Positions 52,260-63,023 of a stretch of 64,000 nucleotides of DNA are shown piece after piece. The position numbers and the translations under genes were made by a program. The notes under the pieces were generated by a model. The model ran no database searches, was not told where the DNA came from, and was given only the letters and a program-made list of their open reading frames with translations. This stretch comes from Bradyrhizobium rifense (GTDB taxonomy: Bacteria > Pseudomonadota > Alphaproteobacteria > Rhizobiales > Xanthobacteraceae). How positions within the stretch are numbered: the stretch's first letter is position 1; each line of letters opens with the position of its first letter. The DNA lies in NCBI RefSeq assembly GCF_008123425.1, contig NZ_VSSS01000032.1, positions 124,001 to 188,000 on the forward strand. The letters run 5' to 3'.

Positions 52260-53042
52260 ATGAATGCCCAGGCGCCAGCCTTAAGGGATCCCCGCCTCAA
52301 CAGCCCCGAGCCGTTCACGCCGCGTGATGGCGGCTTCTTCCAGCGCGACCGCACCATCCATCCGCCGGCCTACGCGCCCGGCTACAAATCCTCGGTGCTG
52401 CGCTCGCCGCGTCAGGCGCTGCTGTCGATCGAGAACTCGGTCTCGGAGATCACGGGGCCGGTGTTCGGCCACAACGATCTCGGGCCGCTCGACAACGATC
52501 TGATCCGCAACTACGCCAAGGACGGCGATCCCGTCGGCGAGCGCATCATCGTCCACGGCCGCGTGCTGGACGAGACCGGCCGCGGCGTGCCGAACACGCT
52601 GGTCGAATTCTGGCAGGCCAATGCCGGCGGCCGCTACCGGCACAGGAAGGACACGTATCTGGCGCCGATCGATCCGAATTTCGGCGGCTGCGGACGCGCG
52701 CTGACCGATGACACCGGCTACTACTATTTCCGCACCGTGAAACCCGGCCCCTATCCCTGGCGCAACTTCGTCAACAGCTGGCGTCCCGCCCACATCCACT
52801 TCTCGGTGTTTGGCTCGGGCTTTGCGCAGCGGCTGATCACGCAGATGTACTTTGAGGGCGATCCCCTGATCCCGGTCTGTCCGATCCTGACGACGATCCC
52901 GGACAAGGACGCGCTCGATTGCCTGGTGGCGCCGCTCGACCTCAACGCCTCGACCCCGTTCGACTCGCTCGCCTACCGCTTCGACATCGTGCTGCGCGGC
53001 CAGCGCTCCACCTATTTCGAAAACCGTCCCGAAGGGAACTGA
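52260..53042 (+). CDS. pcaH: protocatechuate 3,4-dioxygenase, beta subunit
   Basis: 260 residues. The Fe(III) ligands are visible: Tyr in RYRHRKDTY and in the GPYPWRN region, His-x-His in PAHIHFSVFG. The subunit holds the catalytic iron that cleaves protocatechuate between its two hydroxyls to 3-carboxy-cis,cis-muconate. GGGAGAG lies about nine bases before the ATG. It is followed by pcaG after four bases. Confidence 0.95.
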   Translation: MNAQAPALRDPRLNSPEPFTPRDGGFFQRDRTIHPPAYAPGYKSSVLRSPRQALLSIENSVSEITGPVFGHNDLGPLDNDLIRNYAKDGDPVGERIIVHGRVLDETGRGVPNTLVEFWQANAGGRYRHRKDTYLAPIDPNFGGCGRALTDDTGYYYFRTVKPGPYPWRNFVNSWRPAHIHFSVFGSGFAQRLITQMYFEGDPLIPVCPILTTIPDKDALDCLVAPLDLNASTPFDSLAYRFDIVLRGQRSTYFENRPEGN

Positions 53043-53046
53043 GCCA

Positions 53047-53673
53047 ATGCCGCAGCCGCTCAACTATCTCAAGGAAACCGCCTCGCAGACCGCCGGGCCC
53101 TACGTCCATATCGGCCTGATCCCTGCCATGGCCGGCTTCGACATTTTCGAGAAGAACTTTTCCAACGTGCTGGTGACGCCGAACACACAAGGCGAGCGCA
53201 TCACGTTGGAAGGCAAGGTGTTCGACGGCAGCGGCTCGCTGTTGCGTGACGTGCTCTTGGAAATCTGGCAGGCCAACGCGGCCGGCCGCTACAACCATCC
53301 GGCCGATCGTTCGGTCGGCGCTTTGGACGAGGATTTCCGCGGTTGGGGCCGCGCTGGTTCGGATTTCGAGAGCGGGCTCGTGACGTTCGAGACCATCAAG
53401 CCGGGTGCGATCATCGACAAGGCCGGTCGGAAGTGTGCGCCGTACGTCAATATCTGGATCGTCGCGCGCGGCATCAATATCGGGCTCAACACGCGACTCT
53501 ATTTCTCCGATGAAGAGGCTGCGAATGCCGCCGATCCCGTGCTCAACCTGGTCGAGCCCCCGTTGCGTCGCAAGACGCTGATCGCCACCCGCGGCGAACG
53601 CGCCGGCAAGGTCGTGTATTCCTTCACGATCAATTTGCAGGGGCCGGACGAGACGGTGTTCTTCGACGTCTGA
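53047..53673 (+). CDS. pcaG: protocatechuate 3,4-dioxygenase, alpha subunit
   Basis: 208 residues. It is homologous to pcaH but lacks the iron ligands, as expected for the structural subunit. Landmarks: QTAGPYVHIGLIP near the N-terminus, LEIWQANAAGRYNHP, and APYVNIWIVARGINIGLNTRLYF. The C-terminus GKVVYSFTINLQGPDETVFFDV is repeated in decayed form at 54663-54755. Confidence 0.95.
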   Translation: MPQPLNYLKETASQTAGPYVHIGLIPAMAGFDIFEKNFSNVLVTPNTQGERITLEGKVFDGSGSLLRDVLLEIWQANAAGRYNHPADRSVGALDEDFRGWGRAGSDFESGLVTFETIKPGAIIDKAGRKCAPYVNIWIVARGINIGLNTRLYFSDEEAANAADPVLNLVEPPLRRKTLIATRGERAGKVVYSFTINLQGPDETVFFDV

Positions 53674-53697
53674 CGATCCGCGGATCGTCCCGCCGGA

Positions 53698-54312
53698 TTA
53701 TTCCAGCCTGTCGCTTCGACTAGCCGTTCCGCGCGCGATGAATTGCGGCGGTTGCTGACGCACCTCGCGCGATCCCGGCCGTTCCGCCGGATCGCGCCCC
53801 ACTCTCGGCTTCAGTTCCGCCAGGTCGACGAAGATGTCCGCCTGCCGGCGCAGTTCGTCGGCGATCATCGGTGGCTGGCTGGCCAGCGTGGAGATGACGG
53901 TCACCCGGACGCCGCGGCGTTGCACGGCTTCCACCAGCGAACGAAAATCCCCATCGCCCGAGAACAACACGATCTGATCGACGTGCTCGGCGAGCTCCAT
54001 CGCCGTCACGGCGAGGTCCACGTCCATGCTGCCCTTGACCTTGCGGCGGCCGGTGGTGGCGTCGACGAACTCCTTGGTGAGCTTGGTGACGACGGTATAC
54101 CCGTTATAGTCGAGCCAATCGATCAACGGGCGGATCGACGAGTATTCCTGATCCTCGATGACGGTCGTGTAGTAGAAGGCCCGAATCAACGCGCCTCGGC
54201 CGCGAAATTCGCTGAGCAGACGCCTGTAATCGATGTCGAAGCCGAGCGCCTTGGAGGTGGCATGGAGATTGGAGCCATCGATGAAGAGTGCGATCTTCTC
54301 AAACGAAGACAT
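53698..54312 (-). CDS. NYN-domain (LabA-like) nuclease-fold protein
   Basis: 204 residues. The PIN-like NYN core shows the acidic residues in ALFIDGSNLH, KGSMDVDLAVTAM and LFSGDGDFRSLVEAVQRRG, which would hold a metal ion for RNA cleavage. The last 45 residues are basic and disordered. These proteins are predicted ribonucleases with unknown targets. It is convergent with pcaG. Confidence 0.9.
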   Translation of the reverse strand: MSSFEKIALFIDGSNLHATSKALGFDIDYRRLLSEFRGRGALIRAFYYTTVIEDQEYSSIRPLIDWLDYNGYTVVTKLTKEFVDATTGRRKVKGSMDVDLAVTAMELAEHVDQIVLFSGDGDFRSLVEAVQRRGVRVTVISTLASQPPMIADELRRQADIFVDLAELKPRVGRDPAERPGSREVRQQPPQFIARGTASRSDRLE

Positions 54313-54845
54313 TATGCACGAAGCTCCAGTTTCGCATGGAAGCCGGCAGTTTCGACCGCGAGGGCTCGATGTGGCGGCCGGGAAATACGAAGGTCGCTGA
54401 CGGCCTGCCGAAAAAGCAGCGCAGACGACCGGACAGGGTGTGGCCGTCTTGCGCCAAGGTTAGGGAGGTCCCATGCCACCAGCGCCAGGGCGCCGAATGC
54501 AGCCACGATAAGGCGCGGGCATTCCGGGCTCAATCGTACGGAGGTAAACGAATCTTATCAAAAGGGTTGGTCGTTCTATACGAAGGTAAGTAGAAGCGCC
54601 GGGAATAGCGGCGGGCCCGGTCCGAAGTGGCCTGATCCCGGTTATGGCGCCTTCGATTTTCGAGCGACGAGCGCGCCGTCAAGGTCGTGTATTGCTTCGT
54701 GATCAACTTGCAGGAGCCGGAGGAGGTCGTCTTCCTCGACGTTTGCTTCACGTGACCAGGAATGAGCCGGCCGCATCCGATGATGAGGCCGGCTCTCTTG
54801 TCGTGGAGGAGCCTGTACCGCCGAGTTCCGTCGGCGACGCGCCAG
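54313..54845. other. gene-poor stretch containing a pcaG relic
   Basis: 533 bases between two leftward genes. The pcaG 3' fragment at 54663-54755 is the only recognisable sequence. The rest shows no supported open frame, repeat or terminator. Confidence 0.5.
54663..54755 (+). pseudogene. 3' relic of a second pcaG-like gene
   Basis: The frame reads DERAVKVVYCFVINLQ and ends in VFLDVCFT-stop. The intact pcaG C-terminus reads GERAGKVVYSFTINLQ and then VFFDV. About two thirds of the residues agree, and the fragment has no start or 5' part. It lies about 1 kb downstream of pcaG in the same orientation, so it is a duplicated or residual dioxygenase end. Confidence 0.8.
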
Positions 54846-55232
54846 CTAAAATCCTGTCGGTCCGACTGCTCCGACCCGCTTGACCTTGGTGGGATCCTTT
54901 TCGTCCATGTAGAAGAAATGGACCATCGTTGGCTTCACGGCGGCGATGTTGGGATCGTCGAAGCGCATCGCGACCTTGCCGTGGAAGATCTTGAGCTCGG
55001 GACTATCCCAGAATTCGACGACGTCGTGGAGCGCCGTAAAGCCGCGGTCGATGAATTGCCGCAGATTGCTGCGGATTGCCTCGCGACCGTGCCAATCGGC
55101 GACACCGAGATTGCAAACCGCATCTTCGGCGAAACAGTCAAAGCCCTTGCCGAAGGTCTTGTCGTCGATCTCTTTCCACATCGCGAGAAGCCATTCCGGC
55201 GGGGCGGTCTTGGTGAAAGTCTTCGTGGTCAT
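54846..55232 (-). CDS. SnoaL/NTF2-like protein
   Basis: 128 residues from ATG 55232 (GAGGAGAG just upstream). The cone-shaped NTF2 fold is suggested by DKTFGKGFDCFAEDAVCNLGVADWHGREAIRSNLRQFID and VKPTMVHFFYMDE. Members are ligand-binding proteins, isomerases or small hydrolases. Position opposite a GlxA-type regulator, 45 bases between starts, suggests co-regulation. The ligand is unknown. Confidence 0.75.
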   Translation of the reverse strand: MTTKTFTKTAPPEWLLAMWKEIDDKTFGKGFDCFAEDAVCNLGVADWHGREAIRSNLRQFIDRGFTALHDVVEFWDSPELKIFHGKVAMRFDDPNIAAVKPTMVHFFYMDEKDPTKVKRVGAVGPTGF

Positions 55233-55277
55233 GGTCTCTCCTCGAGGCTGGACAGCGGCAACATAACCGGGCACGCT

Positions 55278-56303
55278 ATGGCGCAAATGCCAAAGACCCC
55301 TCGTTTCTCGCCAAGCTCCATGTCGCGCGCCACGCGGAACTCCGCGCGCGTGATCGAAGTGCTGGCTTATCCATCGGTGCAGCTGCTCGACGTCACCGGA
55401 CCGCTTCAGGTGTTCGCGACTGCCAACGAGCAGATCGTGGAGGCGGGCGGAACGCCGCCTTATGTGCTTCGCGTGGTGGCGAAAGATCGCGCGCGTGTGA
55501 CGGCGTCCTCAGGATTGGGGATTGCAACGGAGCCGCTGCCGCGCGTCGGCAGCGGGCTCGACACGCTGGTGGTTGCCGGAGGCCCGGGCGTTGACGCCGC
55601 CGCCTCCGATCCGGTTCTGCTGGACTGGCTGCGGCAGCGCGTGAAGAAAGCGAGGCGTGTGGCGTCGGTCTGCACCGGCGCATTTCTGCTCGGTGCATCC
55701 GGCGCGCTCGACGGGCGTCGTGCGGTGACCCATTGGTCGTATTGCGCCGCGCTCGCGCGGCGTTTCCCGGCCGTGCGCGTCGAGCCCGATCCGATCTTCG
55801 TGCGCGATGGCGCGATCTGGACCTCGGCAGGCGTGACTGCCGGCATCGATCTGGCGCTGGCGCTGGTGGAGGAAGATCTCGGCCGCACCACCGCGCTTGC
55901 CGTGGCGCGTTATCTCGTCGTCTTCCTCAAGCGGCCGGGCGGGCAGGCGCAGTTCAGCGAGGCACTGTCGCTGCAATCCGCCGAAGACGAGTTCGGCGCG
56001 CTGCACCAATGGATCAGCAAGCATCTCGCCGGCGATCTCTCTCTGTCCAGACTGGCGGGTGAGGCCGGCATGAGCGAGCGCAGTTTCAGCCGCCACTACG
56101 CCAAGGCCACCGGACTGACGCCGCTTCGGGCGATCGAGCGGCTGCGGGTGGAGGCTGCGCGACGGATGCTGTCGGAGACCCGCCTGCCGGTGAAGCGGAT
56201 ATCCCAGCGCTGCGGCTTCGGGTCGGAAGAGACCATGCGTCGCAGTTTTTTGCGCGTGCTGGCCACCGCGCCGCAGGACTATCGACGGAGGTTCGGCGCG
56301 TAA
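55278..56303 (+). CDS. GlxA-family transcriptional regulator (DJ-1/PfpI domain plus AraC HTH)
   Basis: 341 residues if ATG 55278 is used; later ATGs at 55287 and 55320 are also possible. The N-terminal DJ-1-like domain has VASVCTGAFLLGASG with the nucleophile-elbow Cys, and VVAGGPGVDAAA. The C-terminal AraC domain has two helix-turn-helix motifs (SLSRLAGEAGMSERSFSRHYAKATG; VKRISQRCGFGSEETMRRSF). It probably senses a nitrogenous or aldehyde metabolite. It is divergent from the NTF2-like gene. Confidence 0.9.
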   Translation: MAQMPKTPRFSPSSMSRATRNSARVIEVLAYPSVQLLDVTGPLQVFATANEQIVEAGGTPPYVLRVVAKDRARVTASSGLGIATEPLPRVGSGLDTLVVAGGPGVDAAASDPVLLDWLRQRVKKARRVASVCTGAFLLGASGALDGRRAVTHWSYCAALARRFPAVRVEPDPIFVRDGAIWTSAGVTAGIDLALALVEEDLGRTTALAVARYLVVFLKRPGGQAQFSEALSLQSAEDEFGALHQWISKHLAGDLSLSRLAGEAGMSERSFSRHYAKATGLTPLRAIERLRVEAARRMLSETRLPVKRISQRCGFGSEETMRRSFLRVLATAPQDYRRRFGA

Positions 56304-56321
56304 ATCCGATCGAGCATGGTT

Positions 56322-56352
56322 GAATGGGGGCCGGTTGACCCGGCCCCCATTC
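56322..56352. terminator. perfect bidirectional terminator
   Basis: 13-base arms GAATGGGGGCCGG (56322-56334) and CCGGCCCCCATTC (56340-56352) around a 5-base loop, between two convergent stop codons. Confidence 0.85.
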
Positions 56353-56353
56353 G

Positions 56354-57559
<1,206 letters not shown>

Positions 57560-57631
57560 GGGACACCTGTGGTGCTCGAGCTCCCGTGCTGGATTTGCAC
57601 GACTCGGGGCACCGCGAGAACTCGTTCGGCA

Positions 57632-57654
57632 CCCGGAGCCGTATCCGCTCCGGG
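57632..57654 (-). promoter_or_regulatory. leader hairpin of the EF-Tu paralogue
   Basis: Arms CCCGGAGC and GCTCCGGG around a 7-base loop, about 75 bases upstream of the leftward EF-Tu-like start codon. The leader from 57560 to 57846 contains no other gene. The hairpin could be an attenuator or simply stabilise the 5' end. Confidence 0.4.
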
Positions 57655-57846
57655 CCGCTTCGATTGTCAGGTGTGACGTTCGTTCAGGCGCAAAGCAGAT
57701 CCACGGCGGACGAGGGCATTAGCCCTCCCGTCATCATCAGCACTGATGCTTGCTGTGACTGCCGCATTGTCGGTTGCCTGATTACAAAGTGAGGCGCGTA
57801 CATAAGGGATGGCCGCGCCGTTTGCAAGAGGGCGCGAGCCGGCGGG

Positions 57847-58713
57847 CTATTCGCCGCCATGCAGCTGCTCCCGAAACGCACGCGGTGACAGCCCGGTGGC
57901 GGCGGCGTAGACCCGGCTGAAATAGGCGGGGTCCTCGAAGCCGAGCGCGTACGCAATCGTCGAGACCGGCAGATTTGTATAGACGAGGTTGCGGCGTGCC
58001 TCGCGGATCAGCCGGTTCAGGATCAGGTGCGAGGCGGTGTCGCCGGTGGCCGCCCGCGTGACGCGGTTGAGATGGGTCGGCGTGATCGCCAGCGCGTTCG
58101 CGTAGTCCGCAACGGTCCAACGCTCCAAATGATGCTGTTCTAGCAGGGCTTCGAAGCGGCGGAACAGATTTGATTCAGAGCTGCTGCCGGTGCCGCTCTC
58201 GCCGGTCAGCGCGCGTGCCACGAGTCCGATCATGGCGGCCGACAACGAACGCAGCACATGCGCGCGGCCGAAGTCGCGCGCGGCGTGCTCGGCAAAGATC
58301 TGCTTCATCGTCGCGCGGATCTGCGGCGTGCCGCGAACCACGGCCGATCGTGACAGCACGCCGCGCAGGCCCTCGGCAGCGAGCAGTGCCTCGTCCAGGA
58401 TTTCCGCAGCGATGGTGAGAACCCAGCCCTGGGTCCCCGGTACGAAGCGGAAGCCGTGGACATGGCCGACCGGCACGTTGACGATCTGCATCGGCCTGAG
58501 CGGCACCACGCGTCCGTCGAGCGTCGCCTCGCCGCCGCCGCGCTCGATCAGCAACACCTGGTGCAGCCGGGCATGACGGTGCACGGCGAGCGTCCAGTCA
58601 TGCAGCACCGAGCGCGACGCTATCGTCTCGCAATGGACGACGTCCGGCAGGTCGCCGGCTTCGCCGAACAGATTGTAGACCCGGATGGCCGGGGCGGGGG
58701 CTGCGGTTCTCAT
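57847..58713 (-). CDS. pobR: AraC-type activator of pobA
   Basis: 288 residues from ATG 58713. N-terminal cupin-like effector domain (HRHARLHQVLLIERGGGEATLDGRVVPL) and C-terminal AraC double HTH (TVADYANALAITPTHLNRVTRAATG; VSTIAYALGFEDPAYFSRVYAAATG). The divergent neighbour is pobA, 86 bases away. This is the AraC-type PobR arrangement known from Pseudomonas and Azotobacter. The effector should be 4-hydroxybenzoate. Confidence 0.88.
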   Translation of the reverse strand: MRTAAPAPAIRVYNLFGEAGDLPDVVHCETIASRSVLHDWTLAVHRHARLHQVLLIERGGGEATLDGRVVPLRPMQIVNVPVGHVHGFRFVPGTQGWVLTIAAEILDEALLAAEGLRGVLSRSAVVRGTPQIRATMKQIFAEHAARDFGRAHVLRSLSAAMIGLVARALTGESGTGSSSESNLFRRFEALLEQHHLERWTVADYANALAITPTHLNRVTRAATGDTASHLILNRLIREARRNLVYTNLPVSTIAYALGFEDPAYFSRVYAAATGLSPRAFREQLHGGE

Positions 58714-58799
58714 GTTCGAATAGTACAAGACAATGGCGAAACCCTCCATCGGTCCGGGCTGCGGAATCTGCAAAAAAGTGCCGACGGGAGGACGGAAAA

Positions 58800-59972
58800 A
58801 TGAAAGTTCAGGTTTGCATCATCGGCGGCGGGCCGTCCGGGCTGCTGCTGTCCCAGCTTTTGCACCTGAAGGGCAGCGACACCGTCGTGCTGGAGAAATA
58901 CAGCCGCGATCACGTCCTGGCCCGCATCCGAGCCGGCGTGCTCGAGCACGGCTTCGCCCGGCTGATGCGCGAGGCGCAATGCGGCGAGCGGATGGACCGC
59001 GAGGGTGAGATCCACAACGGCTTCGAGATCGCCCATGACGGCGTGCTCTCCCATATCGATCTGCACAAGCATTCCGGCGGCAATTCGGTGCTGGTCTACG
59101 GCCAGACCGAGCTGACGCGCGACCTCTATGAGGCGCGCGACCGGCTCAGCGGCAAGGTCGTGCACAATGCCGAGGACGTGACGCCGCATGATCTGACCTC
59201 CGACCGGCCCTATGTGACGTATCGGTCGAACGGCGAGACGGTCCGCGTCGACTGCGACTACATCGTCGGCGCCGACGGCTTTCACGGCGTCAGCCGCAGA
59301 TCGATCCCGAACGATGTGCTGCGCGAGTACGAGAAGGTTTATCCGTTCGGCTGGTTAGGGGTGCTGTCGCGCACGAAACCGGTGTCGCCGGAGCTGATCT
59401 ACGTGAAGCATGCGCGCGGCTTTGCGCTCTGCTCGCTGCGCTCACAGGTGCTGAGCCGCTATTACGTCCAGGTGCCGCTGACTGACAAGGTCGAGGACTG
59501 GTCGGACGATGCATTCTGGGCGGAGCTGAAGCGTCGCCTTCCCGATGAGGTTGCCGACCGTTTGATCACCGGCCCCTCGGTCGAAAAGAGCATCGCGCCC
59601 TTGCGCAGCTTCGTCGCCGAACCGATGAGCTATGGCCGCCTGTTTCTCGCCGGCGATGCCGCTCATATCGTGCCGCCGACCGGCGCGCGCGGGCTGAACA
59701 GCGCCGCCTCCGACATCCATTATCTCTACCACGCCATGCTCGCGCACTATCAGGATGGCGACGATTCCGGGCTGAAGGGCTATTCCGCCAAGGCATTGGC
59801 GCGGATCTGGAAGGCGCAGCGCTTCTCGTGGTGGATGACGATGCTGCTGCACCGTTTCCCGGATCGTTCCGAGTATGAAGAGCGGCTCCAGCAGACCGAG
59901 CTCGAGTACCTGTTGTCGTCCGAGACGGCGCAGCGCTTGCTCGCGGAGAACTATGTGGGGTTGCCGTTCTAG
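58800..59972 (+). CDS. pobA: 4-hydroxybenzoate 3-monooxygenase
   Basis: 390 residues, exact length of the family. The FAD motif is VCIIGGGPSGLLLSQLL, the DG motif YIVGADGFHGVSR, and the second FAD site GDAAHIVPPTGARGLNSA. It hydroxylates 4-hydroxybenzoate to protocatechuate using NADPH. Product use is provided by pcaHG 5 kb to the left. GGGAGG lies ten bases before the ATG. Confidence 0.95.
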   Translation: MKVQVCIIGGGPSGLLLSQLLHLKGSDTVVLEKYSRDHVLARIRAGVLEHGFARLMREAQCGERMDREGEIHNGFEIAHDGVLSHIDLHKHSGGNSVLVYGQTELTRDLYEARDRLSGKVVHNAEDVTPHDLTSDRPYVTYRSNGETVRVDCDYIVGADGFHGVSRRSIPNDVLREYEKVYPFGWLGVLSRTKPVSPELIYVKHARGFALCSLRSQVLSRYYVQVPLTDKVEDWSDDAFWAELKRRLPDEVADRLITGPSVEKSIAPLRSFVAEPMSYGRLFLAGDAAHIVPPTGARGLNSAASDIHYLYHAMLAHYQDGDDSGLKGYSAKALARIWKAQRFSWWMTMLLHRFPDRSEYEERLQQTELEYLLSSETAQRLLAENYVGLPF

Positions 59973-60001
59973 GCACCCCCACCGGACCATTAGTTCTGCC
60001 G

Positions 60002-62152
60002 CTACTTCCCCTCCAGCGTATTCACCGGCGTCCAGTCGGCCGACGGTGGATTCGCCGCCAGTGTCCGCGCACGCTTGGCAAAATATCGGCACGGCGGATC
60101 GTCACCCGAGGCGCTTTCGAACAGCGCGGCCGCTTTGGCGAAGTCGCGCGTACGCCAGCATGCAAGTCCCTTGGCGTAAGTCGCCGCGCGGATGCCCTGC
60201 TCCTGCGTCTCCTGGTTCTTCTCGGCGAGCGGCTCATACACCTTGATCGGCTCGTCGCGTCCCTGCACTCGGACCGTGTCCAGCTCGCGCCAAGTGTACG
60301 CGTTGCGGCTTTGGCTCACTGTCATTTCCGAGGCCATGATCGTCGTGCCAAAATATTTATTGGCGCCTTCGAGCCGTGAGGCGAGGTTCACGGTATCGCT
60401 CATGACGGTGTAGTTGAAGCGCCGGCGCGAGCCGATATTGCCGACCACGGCTTCGCCGCTGTTCAATCCGATACGGTGGGCGAGGCCACGGCCGTGGAAT
60501 GCGGGATGATTTTCGTTGAGCTCTTCGAGCCGGTCGCGGCATTGCAGCGCGGCGGCGACTGCGTTGCGTGCATGATCGGGATCGTCGGCCGGTGCGCCGA
60601 ACATCGCGACGATGGAATCGCCGATATATTTGTCGACATAGCCGCCATGCCTTTCGATGATGTCGGTCATGGCGGAGAGATAGTCGTTCATCAATGCGAC
60701 CAGCTCGCTCGGCGTCATCTTCTCGGCAATCGAGGAGAAGCCGGCCAGGTCCGAGAAGAACATGGTGATGTTGCGCATCTCGCCGCCGAGCGCCGGCATC
60801 TTGCCGGAGGCGACCATGCCGTCGATCACCTCGGGCGCGAGGTAGAACGCAAAGCTCTGGCGCAGGAAGCGCTCCTCACGGTCGGCGACCACGAAGCGGT
60901 AGCCGATCATCAGCGCGAGCGCCGTGAGGCCCGCGAGCACGGGCTCGGTCAGGGGCAGTGCGATGGCATGCGTGAATGTGCCGACGGCGACAGCAGCGTA
61001 AGCGACGGTGAGCCCCAGCCAGGTAACCGCGGCACCGGTCGGAGCGAGCAGGCAGGCGGCTGCGGTAATGATCGCCGCGAACACAATTGTCAGGATGGTC
61101 CGCAGCGGAAAGCCGAGCTCGGTGACGGCGTCATGCTCGAGCAGATTTCGCACGACGGTGGCATGGACGAAGACGCCGGCGACCGCGCTGAGGGCTTGTT
61201 GCGCGGTGCTCGCAGGCGCGGGCAGGGCACATCGCGACCCCGGTGTTCCGTCATATCCGCCGGCCAGGCGCATCGAGGTGAGCTTGCGGTCGTCGAAATT
61301 GAGGATGCTGCCGAGCAGCACGATCTTGCCATCGAAGGCGCGGCGGAAGAACTCGGTGTCTCCCTTTTCGACACAGGCGCGCAAATCGGCGAAGGAATAG
61401 GCGGGGATGTCGCGGCCCATGCCGCGGAAGTTGAGCGTGAGCGTGTTGGGAACCGTGTTCGGGATCGCGTAGCCGGACAAATTCGTCACGCCGGTCGGTC
61501 CGGTCTCGGGCTTGGCATCGAGCGCGCGCGCGGCGAGTTCGACGGCCATGGTGGGTACCGGCTGGCCCGCGATGGGAAAGCTCAGCGGCATCCGCCGGAT
61601 CACGTCGTCGGCGTCGGTATGGACGTTGAGCGCGCGGATATTGTTTTTCACTGCGAGTTGCTGCGCGTGATCGGGCCTGTCCGGATGGTCGTTGCTGAGA
61701 ATTTCACCAAGCACGAGCTTGCCGCTGTCGGAGAGCTTCCGAAGAGCGATCAGATAGTCGCGATCAAATCCTCTCACACGGTTGCCGAACGACGTGTCGC
61801 CAAAGGGAATTTCCGACAGCTCGATCGAGCTCGGAAAGATGACGTCAAATCCAATAACCTTAGCGCCGCCCTCGGTGATGCTGCCGAGCACCCGGCCGAT
61901 CTCGCGCGTCCAGGTCTGGGTCGGCGATCCCTTGAAGGGCGGGGTTTCGTAGGTCTCGCCGTCAATCGCCACGACGACGACCGGCGATGTCGCGGGATCG
62001 CGGCGGTCGCCGATCAGCTTCCAGCGTAAGGCCGTGAGAATGTCGAGCGAGAGACCCTGCAGGTTCTGCAATGGCGGAGACGTGAAAGCCGCGCCCGTAA
62101 CGAGCGCAATCAGGATCGCCGCAACGATGTCCCGCCTGCCGATCCGCCGCAT
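60002..62152 (-). CDS. CHASE2-domain class III adenylate/guanylate cyclase
   Basis: 716 residues. One TM at the N-terminus, a CHASE2 sensor (about 40-330), and three further TM helices (345-440). The catalytic domain (about 455-640) has both metal aspartates in FFSDLAGFSS and YIGDSIVAMFGAP, plus RIGLNSGEAVVGNIG. The substrate-specifying residues were not resolved. A short helical C-terminal tail follows. It lies 19 bases after the FecR-like gene and is its operon partner. Confidence 0.93.
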   Translation of the reverse strand: MRRIGRRDIVAAILIALVTGAAFTSPPLQNLQGLSLDILTALRWKLIGDRRDPATSPVVVVAIDGETYETPPFKGSPTQTWTREIGRVLGSITEGGAKVIGFDVIFPSSIELSEIPFGDTSFGNRVRGFDRDYLIALRKLSDSGKLVLGEILSNDHPDRPDHAQQLAVKNNIRALNVHTDADDVIRRMPLSFPIAGQPVPTMAVELAARALDAKPETGPTGVTNLSGYAIPNTVPNTLTLNFRGMGRDIPAYSFADLRACVEKGDTEFFRRAFDGKIVLLGSILNFDDRKLTSMRLAGGYDGTPGSRCALPAPASTAQQALSAVAGVFVHATVVRNLLEHDAVTELGFPLRTILTIVFAAIITAAACLLAPTGAAVTWLGLTVAYAAVAVGTFTHAIALPLTEPVLAGLTALALMIGYRFVVADREERFLRQSFAFYLAPEVIDGMVASGKMPALGGEMRNITMFFSDLAGFSSIAEKMTPSELVALMNDYLSAMTDIIERHGGYVDKYIGDSIVAMFGAPADDPDHARNAVAAALQCRDRLEELNENHPAFHGRGLAHRIGLNSGEAVVGNIGSRRRFNYTVMSDTVNLASRLEGANKYFGTTIMASEMTVSQSRNAYTWRELDTVRVQGRDEPIKVYEPLAEKNQETQEQGIRAATYAKGLACWRTRDFAKAAALFESASGDDPPCRYFAKRARTLAANPPSADWTPVNTLEGK

Positions 62153-62171
62153 CGTTGCTGTCGCAGGCCGT

Positions 62172-62840
62172 CTATTCGAGCCGCAGCAGACGGCCGACGA
62201 TCGGCGTCGGCGACGATGTCGCGCTGGCGTCGACCTGGAAGGCGTAGCGCTTGGCGCCGAGCTTCGCGAGATAGCTGCCGCCCGGCGTCAGCGACTTGCC
62301 GGCTTTCGAGAGGTCATAGAATTTTCCGGCGACCATGATGTCGCTCTTGAGCGGAAGGCTGATCGTGGGCTCCTTGCCGTCGGTGCGTTCGATCACCAGC
62401 GTGCTGCCGCTCTTGGCCTGAATCAGCGGGGCTGTGCCGTAGATCGTCGGCAGCTTGGCGGGGGCGCTGCCAGCATCGGCTCGCATGGTGCGGAACGTGG
62501 TCGCCGCGCTCTGGCTTGCCTCGCGCTCGGAGAGTTGCGCAGCGTTGGCGTCGCAGGGCACCTTGACGCGCTGGACGTTGCCGAGCTGCACGGTGCTTTG
62601 CTCGGCGCCGACCAGCACGACGCCTTCGGTGATGGTCTCGCGCAGGCAGGATTTCAGATAGCTGAGCGTGATGCCGGCCTTGGGGCCGAGCTTGATGATC
62701 TTGCCAGGCGCCACATAGTCCATGAATTCGATGCCGTCGACCTTGCCCTGCACGTCCTCGACGATGGCGGCGGGCGTCTCGGCAATGGCGGGAGCCGCGA
62801 GGCAAAATACGCCGGCGATGGCGCCGATCAGGCTTCTCAT
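62172..62840 (-). CDS. secreted FecR-like protein, partner of the cyclase
   Basis: 222 residues. Signal peptide 1-20 (IGAIAGVFCLAAPAIA). A beta-rich core starting IVEDVQGKVDGIEFMDYVAPGKIIKLGPKAGITLSYL matches the FecR/FecR-like sensor fold found upstream of CHASE2 cyclases. It probably binds or presents a stimulus to the CHASE2 domain in the periplasm. Two cysteines (CLRE, PCDAN) may form a disulfide. Confidence 0.75.
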   Translation of the reverse strand: MRSLIGAIAGVFCLAAPAIAETPAAIVEDVQGKVDGIEFMDYVAPGKIIKLGPKAGITLSYLKSCLRETITEGVVLVGAEQSTVQLGNVQRVKVPCDANAAQLSEREASQSAATTFRTMRADAGSAPAKLPTIYGTAPLIQAKSGSTLVIERTDGKEPTISLPLKSDIMVAGKFYDLSKAGKSLTPGGSYLAKLGAKRYAFQVDASATSSPTPIVGRLLRLE

Positions 62841-63023
62841 GACTTTTTCATCCAGTTCGAACGATACCCGACTGATCCACGTCCCGGCGGGAGCCTAGCA
62901 GCGGATGCCCCAGGCAAGTGTGATCAGAATCACTCTTGGTATTGGTGCACCCTGGCAGGAACAGGTTCAAACCCGTGATGGCAGAAAACGGCGCCGCGGC
63001 AAACCGTGACTGTCGACGCAATG

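Noticed and set aside
57672..57733. Leader peptide for the EF-Tu paralogue
   Set aside because: A 17-codon frame exists on the minus strand but has no ribosome-binding site and no regulatory codons.
60476..62029. 517-codon open frame opposite the CHASE2 cyclase
   Set aside because: Shadow of codon bias. Cyclase motifs lie on the other strand.
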